Notes under the pieces: model-generated
The model's input: only the letters and a program-made list of their open reading frames with translations
What the model was told of the DNA's origin: nothing
Database searches by the model: none
Assembly: GCA_963930645.1 (NCBI GenBank)
Contig: OZ005653.1
Span: 211,096,496 to 211,160,495, forward strand
Length of the DNA: 64,000 nucleotides
Source of the DNA: Salticus scenicus
Lineage: Eukaryota; Arthropoda; Arachnida; Araneae; Salticidae
Direction: 5' to 3'
Shown here: piece after piece, positions 24,412 to 34,697 of the stretch
How the letters are laid out: every line of letters starts with the position of its first letter
How positions within the stretch are numbered: the first letter of the stretch is position 1
Made by a program: the position numbers and the translations under genes

Positions 24412-24412
24412 C

Positions 24413-24422
24413 TGGCGCCCAA
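24413..24422 (+). promoter_or_regulatory. Primer-binding site
   Basis: TGGCGCCCAA begins one base after the LTR end. The TGGCGCC start is typical of tRNA-primed Gypsy-type LTR elements; the priming tRNA was not identified. Confidence 0.75.
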
Positions 24423-24426
24423 ATAA

Positions 24427-25920
24427 TGTCGAATCCCCCCCCCCTTCCCCCCCGAGCAAATATTTTTTGACGGCACTAATAGTGTGCTGCAATTTTTTGA
24501 GCAGCTTGAACATTTTTTTAATTTTTATAACATTGATCGATCGAAAAAATATGCAAGGTTAGCATGTTCCCTAGAAGGAGAACCGCGACAGTGGCATAAG
24601 TTAATAGCCTGCCATTCACTTGGCCCAAATCCAACTTATCAGGATTTAAAACGCAAAGTTATCGATCTTTTCGCCACTCCGTATGATAAACTACGATTAC
24701 AGCATGACCGTTCCCTCCCCCCTAACGAACGTCAGTGGGAAGCGGTAATAAAGGATGTGGAAAAACCACAAGTTATTCAGTCGCAAGAAGAAAGTTCTAC
24801 TAATTTAAATCAACCCCAAACTGACGACAAAAACTTTAATCCTTCTGACGAAAGTCAAATAAAAGTGAATGAAAACGAGCACACTTCACCTTTAAATAGC
24901 ACTACAGGCAAATCTCCTTCTGTTAGTCAGCTTTTAGCTACGGATAAGAAATCCGAAAAATTGTGTCCTATTGCGACGGGAATTGTAAAAGAAAATCCAA
25001 TTAAAATAACTGTGGCTGCGGAAACCGTTAAACTAAGTGTAAAGCCAGTAAATGTTGCGGCTACCTTTTCTACTGATTTAAATTCATCTCCTGCTTTATA
25101 TTTAAAAACAGTCAAATCGACGGACTCTGTTATTTTCGCACAAACTGTAGTAAACGAAACTGAAAAGGTTAACCAGTGCGCCTCCAAATATTTCGCAACT
25201 GCTTTTCAGGAAAATACAAGTAAAATAACTGTTGCTGCGGACACTGTTAAACTCAGCGAAAATATAAAAGCAATAAATGATGCGGTTAATCTTGGTAACT
25301 CGCCTTTAGAGGACAGTTTCGAATCTATACAGCCGACAGAATCGGTTGTTTCTATTGAGAAATTGCACTTAAATTGTCAAAATGACATGCCGCTTAAAGT
25401 GAACGAAAAAGATGTTAGTTTGAAAAAGGTAATTTCAAAAGGCCATGTAACCTATGGTGAAGTCTCTAGAAACTCTAGCAGCCCTGAATTTAAAAGCACG
25501 GAGCGAACGCAGTCCTCTGTGATAACTATGGGCAGTGATAAGATGACGGGCCCGAAACCCCCTCACCACAAGAACCAGATTCAGAGTTTCAAACCTCCTC
25601 CGAACAGTGAAAAGGCTCTGGGTGTGAAACCCCCTCCTGAGAGTGACCAGGCACCATGTTCGAACCCTCCTCAGGACACCAGCGATCCTGCAACGTCTCG
25701 CCTAAATCTGCAAGCCACCAACGCTGCAACTCTACAGGCCAGTCTGACCTGCATCTCTTTTGCTGATATCAAGGACTCAATTTGTCAGGTCGTATCGTTC
25801 AGTATTTTAGTTTTTCTCAAGTATTGGTTTATCAGTGCTGCACTAAAATTTTCGACATGTAGACCTTTCTTCTGGACTTTCAATTATTATCTCAAAGAGA
25901 TCTCAATATCACAAATCTAA
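24427..25920 (+). CDS. gag: Gag-like polyprotein of LTR retrotransposon, no zinc knuckle
   Basis: The frame is open from 24427 to the TAA at 25918-25920, ~497 codons. The N-terminal ~100 residues look like a Ty3/Gypsy capsid domain (QIFFDGTNSVLQFFEQLEHF, then EGEPRQWHKLI and YQDLKRKVIDLF). The middle is Ser/Thr/Lys-rich and holds two ~72-residue repeats, each opening with KITVAA(E/D)TVKLS. Near the C-terminus there are four Lys/Asn-Pro-Pro units (KPPHHK, KPPPNS, KPPPES, NPPQDT). No CCHC knuckle is present and the last ~40 residues are unusually hydrophobic. No in-frame ATG opens the frame. The natural start ATGTCG at 24426 is one base out of frame because of the 10-C run at 24435-24444. That suggests a one-base slip (mutation or sequencing error). 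Confidence 0.8.
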   Translation, partial: CRIPPPFPPEQIFFDGTNSVLQFFEQLEHFFNFYNIDRSKKYARLACSLEGEPRQWHKLIACHSLGPNPTYQDLKRKVIDLFATPYDKLRLQHDRSLPPNERQWEAVIKDVEKPQVIQSQEESSTNLNQPQTDDKNFNPSDESQIKVNENEHTSPLNSTTGKSPSVSQLLATDKKSEKLCPIATGIVKENPIKITVAAETVKLSVKPVNVAATFSTDLNSSPALYLKTVKSTDSVIFAQTVVNETEKVNQCASKYFATAFQENTSKITVAADTVKLSENIKAINDAVNLGNSPLEDSFESIQPTESVVSIEKLHLNCQNDMPLKVNEKDVSLKKVISKGHVTYGEVSRNSSSPEFKSTERTQSSVITMGSDKMTGPKPPHHKNQIQSFKPPPNSEKALGVKPPPESDQAPCSNPPQDTSDPATSRLNLQATNAATLQASLTCISFADIKDSICQVVSFSILVFLKYWFISAALKFSTCRPFFWTFNYYLKEISISQI

Positions 25921-28225
25921 ATTTAAACTTGCTGCATGAACTTTTAAAATGTAAAAATGCAAAATTTAAACGTATGGCATGAACTTTCATCTCTCGAAAT
26001 TTCATGTACTGTTTACATGTCATAAGTTTTTTTCTGTATATAATATATTCATGTATGTTAATGTCTTTTTCAGTGGTGGCGTCAGAAATTCCCCGACGGG
26101 GGGGCACCGGTTCCCCGACAGGGGGGCACTATATGTAGAAACATTTTTACAGGTATATTTAACACCATGCTCCTTCCTGTCAGTGTCTATCCGCTATGTC
26201 AAATATACAATGGTACTTTTCTTTTTGTTTGTTTGTCTGTTTTTTTTTAAAGTGCTTCCATATTATTTTTTAACACCGACTAAGATAAGAAAGAGGAGGG
26301 GGTTATGATAAGTTTGAAGACTTTGTGTGTTTGAGGCACTGTAACGTCCAAACGAATAGACCGTCTTTAATGCAATTTTCCCCTTATTAAAAATAATAAA
26401 AGGCTGATTTAATCGGGATGGTTCTTAGTAAAATTCTGTTTGATAGATTTTTTTTTAATTAATTGATTAAAATCTAATTTTTCAGGTCACTTTGCATTAA
26501 GATATCTGCGTGCTATAGCAGAATTCCTTTTTTTCATATTATTCGGCTAAGACATGCGAGCTTGCAATCTTCCGAATTTAAATCATGTTAGATTATAAAT
26601 CCCGTATTTTTTTTTTTTTTTTATTGAAGCTGAAAAACAAGTATTTTAAAAATCTTGAATTGTAAACTGATTTTGGCAAGAGTTAAAAATTGGTTAAAAA
26701 TGATATGAGTTCACTGTCAAACTTTTTTCAATTCATTTCAAAATTATTGAGTTTTAAGATATTTTTAAAATAATTTAAAATGTGATTTTTTTTTTTCCTA
26801 TCAAGCCACTTTACATTGACATTTTAAATTAATTTTACAAGCTGCCAGCCTTTTAACTTCCAATTCATGTTAGATGATAAATCACGTTATATTATTATCA
26901 TATTATAGAAATGTACCGTTTTTAACAAAAAAGAAATTTTTAATTGGTTTTGTCAAAAATTAAAAATAATGATTATGATTTCACAGTAAAAAAACTCCTA
27001 AATTTAGTTGAAAATTGGAGTTTTTAAAGAAAAATTATATTTAATTAAATTCATCACCAGTGCCACATTCACATTTCATAATTTATGAGCTAGTGTTCTT
27101 CCAGCTGAAAATTAGAGATTTTATGGAAAAATTAGAGTATTAAATTCAAGGTAGATTATTTTTATAAAGTTAGCTTTTCACTTAAACGCCGTGTCATCTC
27201 GTCAATGTATCGAGCTATTCCCTACCTTCCTAAAATAATATATATGTAATATGTATATTAAAAAAAAAAAGTAAATCATGCATATTAGAGCATGAGCATA
27301 GTTGTGAAAAAGTAAATAGAGTCAAAGACATCCAACATATGTCAGATAAAACTTCCTTCTTAACATGGAATACATTTCATTTGTAACCAAGTATATACAT
27401 ATTACACTTCTCTTAAATGTTCAAATTTTACTTACAATATGCTGATTTAAATATGCACTTAAGGTATAATTTTCTCATAATCATACAACATCAATATTAA
27501 AATTACGTTATTTAATCTTCATAATGTTAAATACTTCATGAACAAATGCAGTAGACTTCCAGAAATCCGCATGTTGTAACCAATGTAACTATCAAACCGA
27601 CAGTAAAATTTTTAATATGAAAAGTTCAAGATAGCACTGATATTAACAATGATTCATCAGAAATTGAATCTCGCGAAACACAGAAAGTCAATTTTATGCA
27701 GATTACTTTCTGTTGATGATAAATTTTAAATGCATTAATGCTATAAACAAGAAATAATAATTGTTCATAAGTAACAATAAATAAATAAAATAAAAAGCTA
27801 TTTTTGTCTGTATTTAAAAAAAAAAAAAGTAATAAAAGGTAATATACTTGTAATAGAAGCTTATATTGTATCACATGTTGTGTAAAATTTTGTATCTTAC
27901 TTTATTAGATAAATTTTAAGTTCTTAATTCAAGAAAAAATTAAATTAAACTTCATTATATGCATATTTTTTACTAAGTTGCTTATTCTCTTTAATTTTTT
28001 CTTTAATTTTTTAATTATGTTAATTATTTTCCAAGCATACTTATTTGTATTTTTCGTCATTTTTTATGCATTACAGTATCAAAATCTCGTTTCATAAATG
28101 CTAATTTTCACAAAATTTCAAAATACACATAATTTTTTTCCAATTTGTGTGGATTTCTGGGAATCTCCTGCATACACATTAAATTTAAAATTAAAATTAA
28201 AAAAATAAAATCCATTTACGTATTA

Positions 28226-28430
28226 TTATAACTGAATTCGGCTTTTGGGATAGGTTTTATCAAATATTGTTACTATTCTTTCTAAATCTAATTTCTTTGA
28301 TCTTGCACTGTGAAGCCCTAAAATCATCAAATTTTGCAACCTGTTTTCTGCACTGCAAGTTCTGAGGTAGTTTTTCACTATTCTGACATTTATAAATTGA
28401 ACCGACAGATGTTTCAGTCGTTGGCTGAAT
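28226..28430 (-). pseudogene. hAT transposase C-terminal dimerisation domain remnant
   Basis: The minus frame ends at a TAA at 28226-28228 and reads FSQRLKHLSVQFINVRIVKN, then YLRTCSAENRLQNLMILGLH and LDLERIVTIFDKTYPKS. This matches the hAT C-terminal block FSKLKLIKTYLRSTMSQERL...LAIL, where LRSTM.QERL is the family signature. Roughly 65 residues are recognisable. The upstream catalytic part was not found and appears lost to mutation. Orientation agrees with the minus assignment of the whole element. Confidence 0.75.
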
Positions 28431-28454
28431 TATTTCATAATTATTAATGTATTT

Positions 28455-28600
28455 TATAGTTGGTTGGTTGGTTGAGTTTTAACGTTGCACTAGTGCTGCT
28501 CAATAGACAATTGGCGACGGTCTGGGACGTACCCTATCCCTAAGGATAGCCCGGAAACATGCCATCACAATTTTGATCTTCCACGGAGGGGATAATATTT
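28455..28600 (-). repeat. SINE/LINE-tail fragment (repeat F) with CCAA tail
   Basis: In minus orientation GATCAAAATTGTGATGGCAT is followed by GGATAGGGTACGTCCC and ends in a CCAACCAACCAAC tail (28459-28473). The middle is shared with 50600-50790 and 51880-52030, and the tail is shared with the SINE at 49500. Lies inside the hAT element. Confidence 0.6.
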
Positions 28601-28610
28601 TTTTTATGAA

Positions 28611-28634
28611 AAAAAAAAAAAAAAAAAAAAAAAA
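28611..28634 (+). repeat. Poly-A tract
   Basis: A run of about 24 A beside the repeat F fragment. It accounts for short low-complexity reading frames on both strands. Confidence 0.7.
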
Positions 28635-30176
28635 TGCTGAATGAAAAATTGCAATATGACTTTTGAAGATAATAAAATATAAGCATTCATGAGCTGCTGA
28701 ATTGATAAAATAGAGCAAGAACATTCTTTACTGTTTCCGAAATTTTTGATTTTCATACAAACAAGCATTAAAAATCGGTAAAAGTTGTATTGTTCCCCGA
28801 TTGCCTTTTTTTTCTTCCCTTTTGTTCCCTGACTCTCTAGCAAAAAATAATTAAAAGTAAATTTTAAAAAGAGAAATACATTTTTAATTTGTTGGTGATG
28901 CAGACTGTAGCGATGTAAAATAAATATAACAATTTTAATTTAATATAATTATTAAAACGACTCTTAATTACACGGAAATATTTTAATGCTTTGAATTTGA
29001 CAGATATTAAACAAATTATCGTTATAAAATTTCACAAATAAAAAGAATTTTCTCTTTAGAAATAGAATGCAAAAAACAAATCTTATTAAAAGGTCTCAAT
29101 TATTTTATTTATTTTATTTCTCATTGTTAAAGCTGTCTTTAAGTTCTAAAGCAAAAGCGACAAATTTTCATCTTATTTTTTAGATATTTTCTTTGGATGT
29201 ACCATCCTCCCTAAAGCTACAGCCGACATAGACACACAATATTTGAAAACAGTATCCTGAATAAGAATTAGTAGAATTAAAGGAAATGTGACTTAAATCA
29301 ATATGTAAATTATATTTTCGTGATCTATTTGAATGAAATTTCGTTCTTATTAACGGGGGGGGGGGGGGATTAAAATGTACTTTTTTCCGATGTACTATTT
29401 AAAGAGATATCTTATTCTTAAAAATTTCCAGGGAAGAAAAAAAAAAAAAAACGTGTGTGTGTGTGTGGTCTAGTTGCTGTTCACAGAAATGGAAACATAC
29501 GTAGCCTACATGCTTTTTGTCCATTTCAAAGAGAGCTGGATAATAGGCAATAAAAAACGACTTCTTCACAGAAGCAATACAAGTGTGATTTTAGAAGATA
29601 AGGAATGGGTCAATCCTTGTAGTAATAATACTCGCCGCTTTCTTTACTTGCCTGTTGTTGTTCCCACCAACTGACATAGAAGAGGAATACATAGTATATC
29701 AATGCTAGCAAAGCCATCACAGTTGCATGCCATTAGTTTTACTGAAAAAAAAAAAAAAAACTTCTCTAGAAAGACAAACTCCGAATGATGAAAAGGAAAC
29801 AAAATATTTTGTTGCTGAACAAAGGGGGAAAAAAGGGTATTTTTTCCCCGACAGATTTTGGGAATCTGCCCCGATGGGGGGGCACGAACTCCCCGACGGG
29901 GGGGCCTGTGCCCCCCCGGCCCCCCTTCTGACGCCACCCCTGGTCTTTTTATTTCTAAGCCATCACCAGCAGTTTTTGGTAAAAAACCTTTTTGAACTTT
30001 GATATAAACATTTCCCCCTCTTTCGTTTTTGAATGATCTATATCTGCATGTACTTACATGTGTTTGTTTTAGCCATCACCTGCAGTGCCTAGTAAGATAA
30101 CTTTTCTTACCTTTTTGTATATAAATTTTCTCTCCAGTTTTTGACATGATGTAATGTATATACTCTAATGCTTGTA

Positions 30177-30390
30177 CAGTCGGCTGCAAAATTATTCGAG
30201 CACTAGCCAATAATTCCTATATTTAAAAAGCACACTTAAGACTGTTTTGCTAAGTAAATCCTTGTCGAATCATGTTCTTAGACTGATTAAGAACATGATT
30301 CGACAAGGATTTATTTAACAAAGCTGTATTAAGTGTACTTTTTTTTGGCAAGGATTAATGCTAGTGCTCGAATAATTTTGCAGCCGACTG
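30177..30390. mobile_element. Palindromic Tc1/mariner-type MITE, copy 1
   Basis: 214 bp, flanked by TA on both sides. Ends are CAGTCGGCTGCAAAATTATT and its inverse. The whole element is a near-perfect hairpin centred on the inverted ACATGATTCGACAAGG segments. TA duplication suggests Tc1/mariner mobilisation. It sits inside the LTR element's 3' internal region. Confidence 0.88.
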
Positions 30391-30392
30391 TA

Positions 30393-31721
30393 TTTTCTAG
30401 GAAACAACGGCAGTTTTGAAAACTTTTTTTAACAATTTGTATATATTTATTAAATATAATTCTCAGCTGTCTTATATTGTATCAAATGAAATTTTATAAG
30501 TGTATAAACATTTTTCTCTATCGTTTTGTAAATTATCTCTATGTATGTTAATTTTTCTCCTCCTCAGAAATCAACTGCAGTTTTGAAAAGTTTTTGAAAA
30601 TACTGTATCCTTAAATATGTTTTCTAAATGTTGTATAAAATGTATCAAATGAATTTTCTTATTGTAAACTTTTGTCTTTTTCACTAAAAGTTTAATTATT
30701 GTATGTATATCTATTAGTATGGGGATTAAAACAATTTTTTTCGCTATTTTGCATGCTAATTCGCGTTTAACAAATTAATCCACTAACATTTTGTTTTTTC
30801 CGTACCCAAATACCTAGTTGAAAAATGGCTTATGTATAAAATTATGTCATTTATCTATATATAAAAGTGTAATCCACGTCTATTTTTGATATATACGTTT
30901 AAAAAAGTTTTAATTTTAGAAAATCTGAGGTCCAGTTCTCTGATTCAAACCCGAAGTACTGGTAGTTAAATCTGAATTCAGGATGATTTCTTAAAGATTG
31001 TTACTTCTCACATGAAGTCGAAAAAACTTTTTGGAAGTCTGCCAGCAGCGTTTTCTCTTTTCTGAAGTAAAGTGTTTTTGAACTGTGCCAGCAGTCTGGA
31101 TTGACATTTTAGAGATAAATCTACTAGAAATCAAGTCAAGTACTTTGGTTAGCTGACGGTTATCTGGGTCTAGACTGACCTTCAGATTGGATGAAGAATT
31201 AACAAGTTTTTTATTACAATAAAATTATGTTACAAGTTAAATTGAACAATGATCGCACGTTCTGTTTAGGCGATCACTTTTGTACTATATTTTTTTTAAT
31301 TCATAAATTTTTTTCCTTTCCATTTGTTTTACGGAAAGATGAATGTATTTCCCCGCTGTATTTACGCTGGACTTAAAATAAGTTTAAACTAAGTTAGGGC
31401 ATGGAGTTTCTGCCGTAAACCATCTCAGATGAGCTTAAAAAAAAGTATTTTTATCATAAATCTATCTTGAGTGGGCAGTTTTAAGCTCGGCCTTCTTACT
31501 TTTTTTTTTCCTTATTATATTTTACAAGCAATAATTATTCTTGGGCAGTCTAAGTAAATTTAAGTTTCCCCCCTCTTTTTTTTTTCTTTTTCTAAAACAT
31601 TATGTAGTTGAACTTTAGCAGTCAGTCACTGCAGCTAACTTTTCTTTGCATAGTATTGCAATAATTTAAAATTTGCACAGGTAAAAACCCGTTGGGGGAT
31701 TTTTTCCGCGAAATTTTTTTT
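30393..31721. other. 3' internal region of the LTR element, no coding sequence
   Basis: This is where pol would normally lie. I see no reverse transcriptase, RNase H or integrase motif on either strand. A TCTATATATAAAAGTG string near 30854 resembles a Helitron 5' start but has no partner. Confidence 0.6.
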
Positions 31722-31722
31722 C

Positions 31723-31732
31723 AGGGGAGGAA
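31723..31732 (+). promoter_or_regulatory. Polypurine tract
   Basis: AGGGGAGGAA ends one base before the right LTR; it is the expected plus-strand primer position. Confidence 0.8.
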
Positions 31733-31733
31733 C

Positions 31734-32401
31734 TGTCAGGTATAGCAAAGTGCTACAGTTAAAACTCGCACTTTGCGGGTAAAACGTGAATCTGCTGTTT
31801 TAGGATTCGATTTAAGTGATGGAGTTAGTGCCGATCCTAACTTAAAATTGTAAATTGAAATATGCTAATATTTTGGAAACTGAATAGTATAAAAAGAGAA
31901 AGAAGATTGCTTTTAAGGTCAGTTGGAGAGGAGTTAAGGTCAGTTGGAGAGAGGATAATGGGAGTCAGTTGGAGTTGGTGTTAGTCGGAGTGAGTTGGAG
32001 TAAAAGCTAGTGGGATATAAGTCGAGTAGATAGCAGAGTCCGGGAATCCGCCTGCTAATCGAAAGATTACTCGATTTTGGAAGCTAATTTAAATAAAGGT
32101 AGTTGAGATCCTTTGCGAGTAATTAAGTAAAGTAAAGTAATGGGGTTATTTATTAATATCAAAGTATTTAAGAGGACTGCCCATTTTAAGTAGTAAATTA
32201 CTAGATGCCAGTATAGTCCAGCGTCCTCCTTATTTAAGCTCAATTAAAGCTAATTTATGTTATATATTTGGACTCTGCCATTCCTTCATAGTTTAAGTAT
32301 TTCATTTACAGCTCCAAGTCAATTTAAAGTTAAATAAGTAAGTTGGCAGCGTTCAACCTTCAGTCAAGTTAAATTAATATGGAGAAGTTTAATTCTCTAC
32401 A
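31734..32401 (+). repeat. Right (3') LTR
   Basis: 668 bp, same length as the left LTR with two substitutions noticed. Followed by CAGT, the target duplication. Confidence 0.93.
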
Positions 32402-34200
32402 CAGTCATTATATAATATAAATATAAAGTCCAAGCATCGGAATCATAATTCTTGCTTTAGACAGTATTATTTCTTACCTATATTGTTAAATGATACATTG
32501 TTTTATTTTTATGTTTACAACGTTTACTCATGTGAATATTTATAATACTGTCTTGGGAAAAAGGGTAAAAAAAACGGGAAAGTTAAAGTAATACACACTA
32601 CATAGATGCCACGTTTCGTTTTTCAAAGGAGACTTCAAACTGGCAATTTTTTGTTACTATTTTCAGTTTATTTATTCGTCGAGAATGAATATTACAGATA
32701 GTGAATAAAAACAGTAGTGATAAATGTGATTTAAAAAGTAGAAAGGTTAGCAGCCATGATTATATATTTTTTCAATCCGTTGCGAAAGAAAATAAGTTTT
32801 GATATTACTTTTGACTACTCAACAGTTATCATATTACAAGCGAACCTTTACGAAATTTTCGCATTTTTTTTTCTTATTTTATTTACCTTTAAAATTTGAA
32901 ACTTATAAGTCTTATACCATTTTCTCTATCCAATTAAAATTTTAATTTACCAGAAGCCAAATTATTATAAGTTCCTGTGAGATGAAACGCTAATGATAGT
33001 TAAACCAAGTCATTTAAAGAAAAGTTTCAAAATAAAATTCATGTTTGATGACCCAGTTTTCATATTTTTCCACGCAAGACAGCTTTAAAGTAAAGAATCC
33101 TTATGGCGACTTTTAAAATTTTGCCGCCATGTTGGCGAGATCCCCCTTCCTCCCCGTTTTATTTTTCTATTCATTTTGACATAATTTTTTGTTAAAAACG
33201 CTTAGTACCTGTTTTGATTATACTTTTTATTATTGCGTTTTTCAGTCAAATTATGAAAAAGTTCATATTTTGTTTATATCTTTAAAGTATTGCTGGGTTT
33301 AGAATAAAGATTGGAAGGTTTGTAAAGATGCAACATTTAAAAATAAATTTTTCTATAAAATGATCTAATCAGACAAATGCCTTTTTTTTTTAATCTATCC
33401 GCGATTGTAATGAAATGCTCGCCCTCTGGTGGGCGAAGGTGAAATTATCACACCACTGCATATCATCATATTATGCAATCGATTTTCCATGATGTAATGG
33501 CGGAGAAAGAAGAATAATAAATACACGTGGCTATTATATTTACTAACAACTGCAGTTCAGAGAGCGCCATCTATCGATCATTACAAACGCGGATTAAATC
33601 ATCGTGCTTAAATATTTCTTGTATATTATTTTTTATCCTCGCGTATTTTATTGTCACTATTGTATCGTTTCTACAAAATCTAGTCGTAACTGGTCCCCGT
33701 TAGAGAAATATTACATAGAATATTTAGATAAAGCATGAATTTTCGTCACCAAAACATTTTTTAAAAAGTATAAATACTATCAACATGAATTTTTGTTAGA
33801 AATGCTTACAATATAAACATCATTGTTTTTTTCAATGCACATTTACAACTTTCGTGTAGAATTATGTGTAGACTTCCCAAGTTATATCTCATGTTTACGA
33901 AATTTTAAAGACAATAAGGTATAATAATAATCCATTCAACACGGGTAAGAATAATCATAAATAATTTGTAATTGATTTATTTCAGTAAAAAGCCTTTTTT
34001 GTTTTATTCTGTTGCAAATATTTAGATTATTTCGCTTACGTTGATTGATTACTGTTTACCTCTCCAAAAGAGAAGAGTAATGATCTCCCTTTGGCATGTA
34101 TAAGAACAGCCATGTTATAATATAAATGATAATCTAACTATCAGAATCATTATTTACAGTGTGACTTTGCGACTATTTTATTCAATAGTCACCAATAATT
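32402..34200 (+). repeat. Dispersed repeat D, copy 3 (right of the LTR insertion) and flanking AT-rich DNA
   Basis: The LTR element split a repeat D copy. TATAAGAACAGT at 23732-23743 continues as CAGTCATTATATAATATAA after 32402, matching 21753-21780 and 34098-34125. Further D sequence lies at 33770-34170. No gene is present. Two CTCF-like sequence matches fall here (33420-33432, 33564-33572). Confidence 0.5.
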
Positions 34201-34289
34201 TTGAGAAGTGATATTTGATATACATAATCTTATACTATTAAATGAGCAATATTTGTATATATATATATATGTATATTTCACTGTTCTCG

Positions 34290-34435
34290 AAAACGGTAGT
34301 TCGGACAGTCACGTCATTTAACACAAAGGTGCCCTCCGTAGGGTCATTGTGCACATCGAAGTCATATTTTCGAATTTTTGATTAGTTTTGTTTTTAATTA
34401 ATAAAAATATGAAAATAAAACTTCCCATTTCTATA
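34290..34435 (+). repeat. Dispersed repeat E, copy 2
   Basis: AACGGTAGTTCGGACAGTCA and GTGCCCTCCGTAGGGTCA match 6872-6940 with substitutions. No coding sequence. Confidence 0.5.
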
Positions 34436-34461
34436 ATGACGCAGAATAGAGAATCTTAGGA

Positions 34462-34697
34462 GAGATTTGATTGGTTTATTTGGTTTTCATTGATTTGAGT
34501 GTATTTTATATTGAACTAGAGTTACGTTATGAGGAAATACAAGAGATTTGAATGGTTTATATGATTTTCATTGATTTGAGTGTATTTTACGTTGAACTAG
34601 AGCTACGTTATGAGGAATTACGAGAGATTTGATTGGTTTATTTGATTTTCATTAATTTGAGTGTATATTAGGTTGAGCTAGAGCTACGTTTAGATTT
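34462..34697 (+). repeat. Tandem array, three copies of an 81-bp unit
   Basis: GAGATTTGATTGGTTTATTT begins at 34462, 34543 and 34624, each followed by a TTTGAGTGTATTTTA segment and a GAACTAGAGCTACGTTATGA segment. The copies differ by several substitutions and the third is incomplete at its end. Confidence 0.88.

Larger units (their letters stand above)
26071..29942 (-). mobile_element. hAT DNA transposon nested in the LTR element
   Basis: The ends are CAGTGGTGGCGTCAGAA at 26071 and the inverse of CAGGGGTGGCGTCAGAA at 29942, one mismatch. A perfect 8-bp target duplication GTCTTTTT lies at 26063-26070 and 29943-29950. Both subterminal regions carry G/C-rich repeats of the type CCCCGACGGGG. A minus-strand transposase C-terminus lies at 28226-28430. 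The rest of the coding region is decayed, and a SINE-tail fragment interrupts it. TIR, duplication length and protein all agree on hAT. Confidence 0.9.
23744..32401 (+). mobile_element. LTR retrotransposon, gag-only (non-autonomous), with nested insertions
   Basis: The 8,658-bp element is bounded by two 668-bp direct LTRs starting TGTCAGG and ending CTCTACA. It is flanked by the 4-bp duplication CAGT (23740-23743 and 32402-32405). A primer-binding-type TGGCGCCCAA follows the left LTR, and a polypurine tract precedes the right LTR. One long reading frame encodes a Gag-like protein. I find no protease, reverse transcriptase, RNase H or integrase. A 3.9-kb hAT element and a 214-bp MITE sit inside; without them the internal region would be ~3.2 kb. 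Only two differences were spotted between the LTRs, so integration is recent. Gag sequence and PBS suggest Ty3/Gypsy affinity (inference). Confidence 0.9.

Noticed and set aside
24927..25187. 86-codon minus-strand frame inside the Gag gene
   Set aside because: Antisense shadow of the Gag repeat region.
25979..26308. 109-codon frame crossing the left hAT end
   Set aside because: Crosses a transposon boundary and a G-rich inverted repeat; not a plausible gene.
29644..29937. 97-codon minus frame at the right hAT end rich in Gly/Pro/Arg
   Set aside because: It begins within the G/C-rich terminal repeat and shows no hAT or zinc-finger motif; probably untranslated end sequence.
30854..30872. TCTATATATAAAAGTG as a Helitron 5' end
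   Set aside because: Matches the general style of such ends, but no 3' partner was found and the string is low-complexity.
34462..34697. CRISPR-like reading of the 81-bp array
   Set aside because: Whole units repeat; there are no unique spacers.
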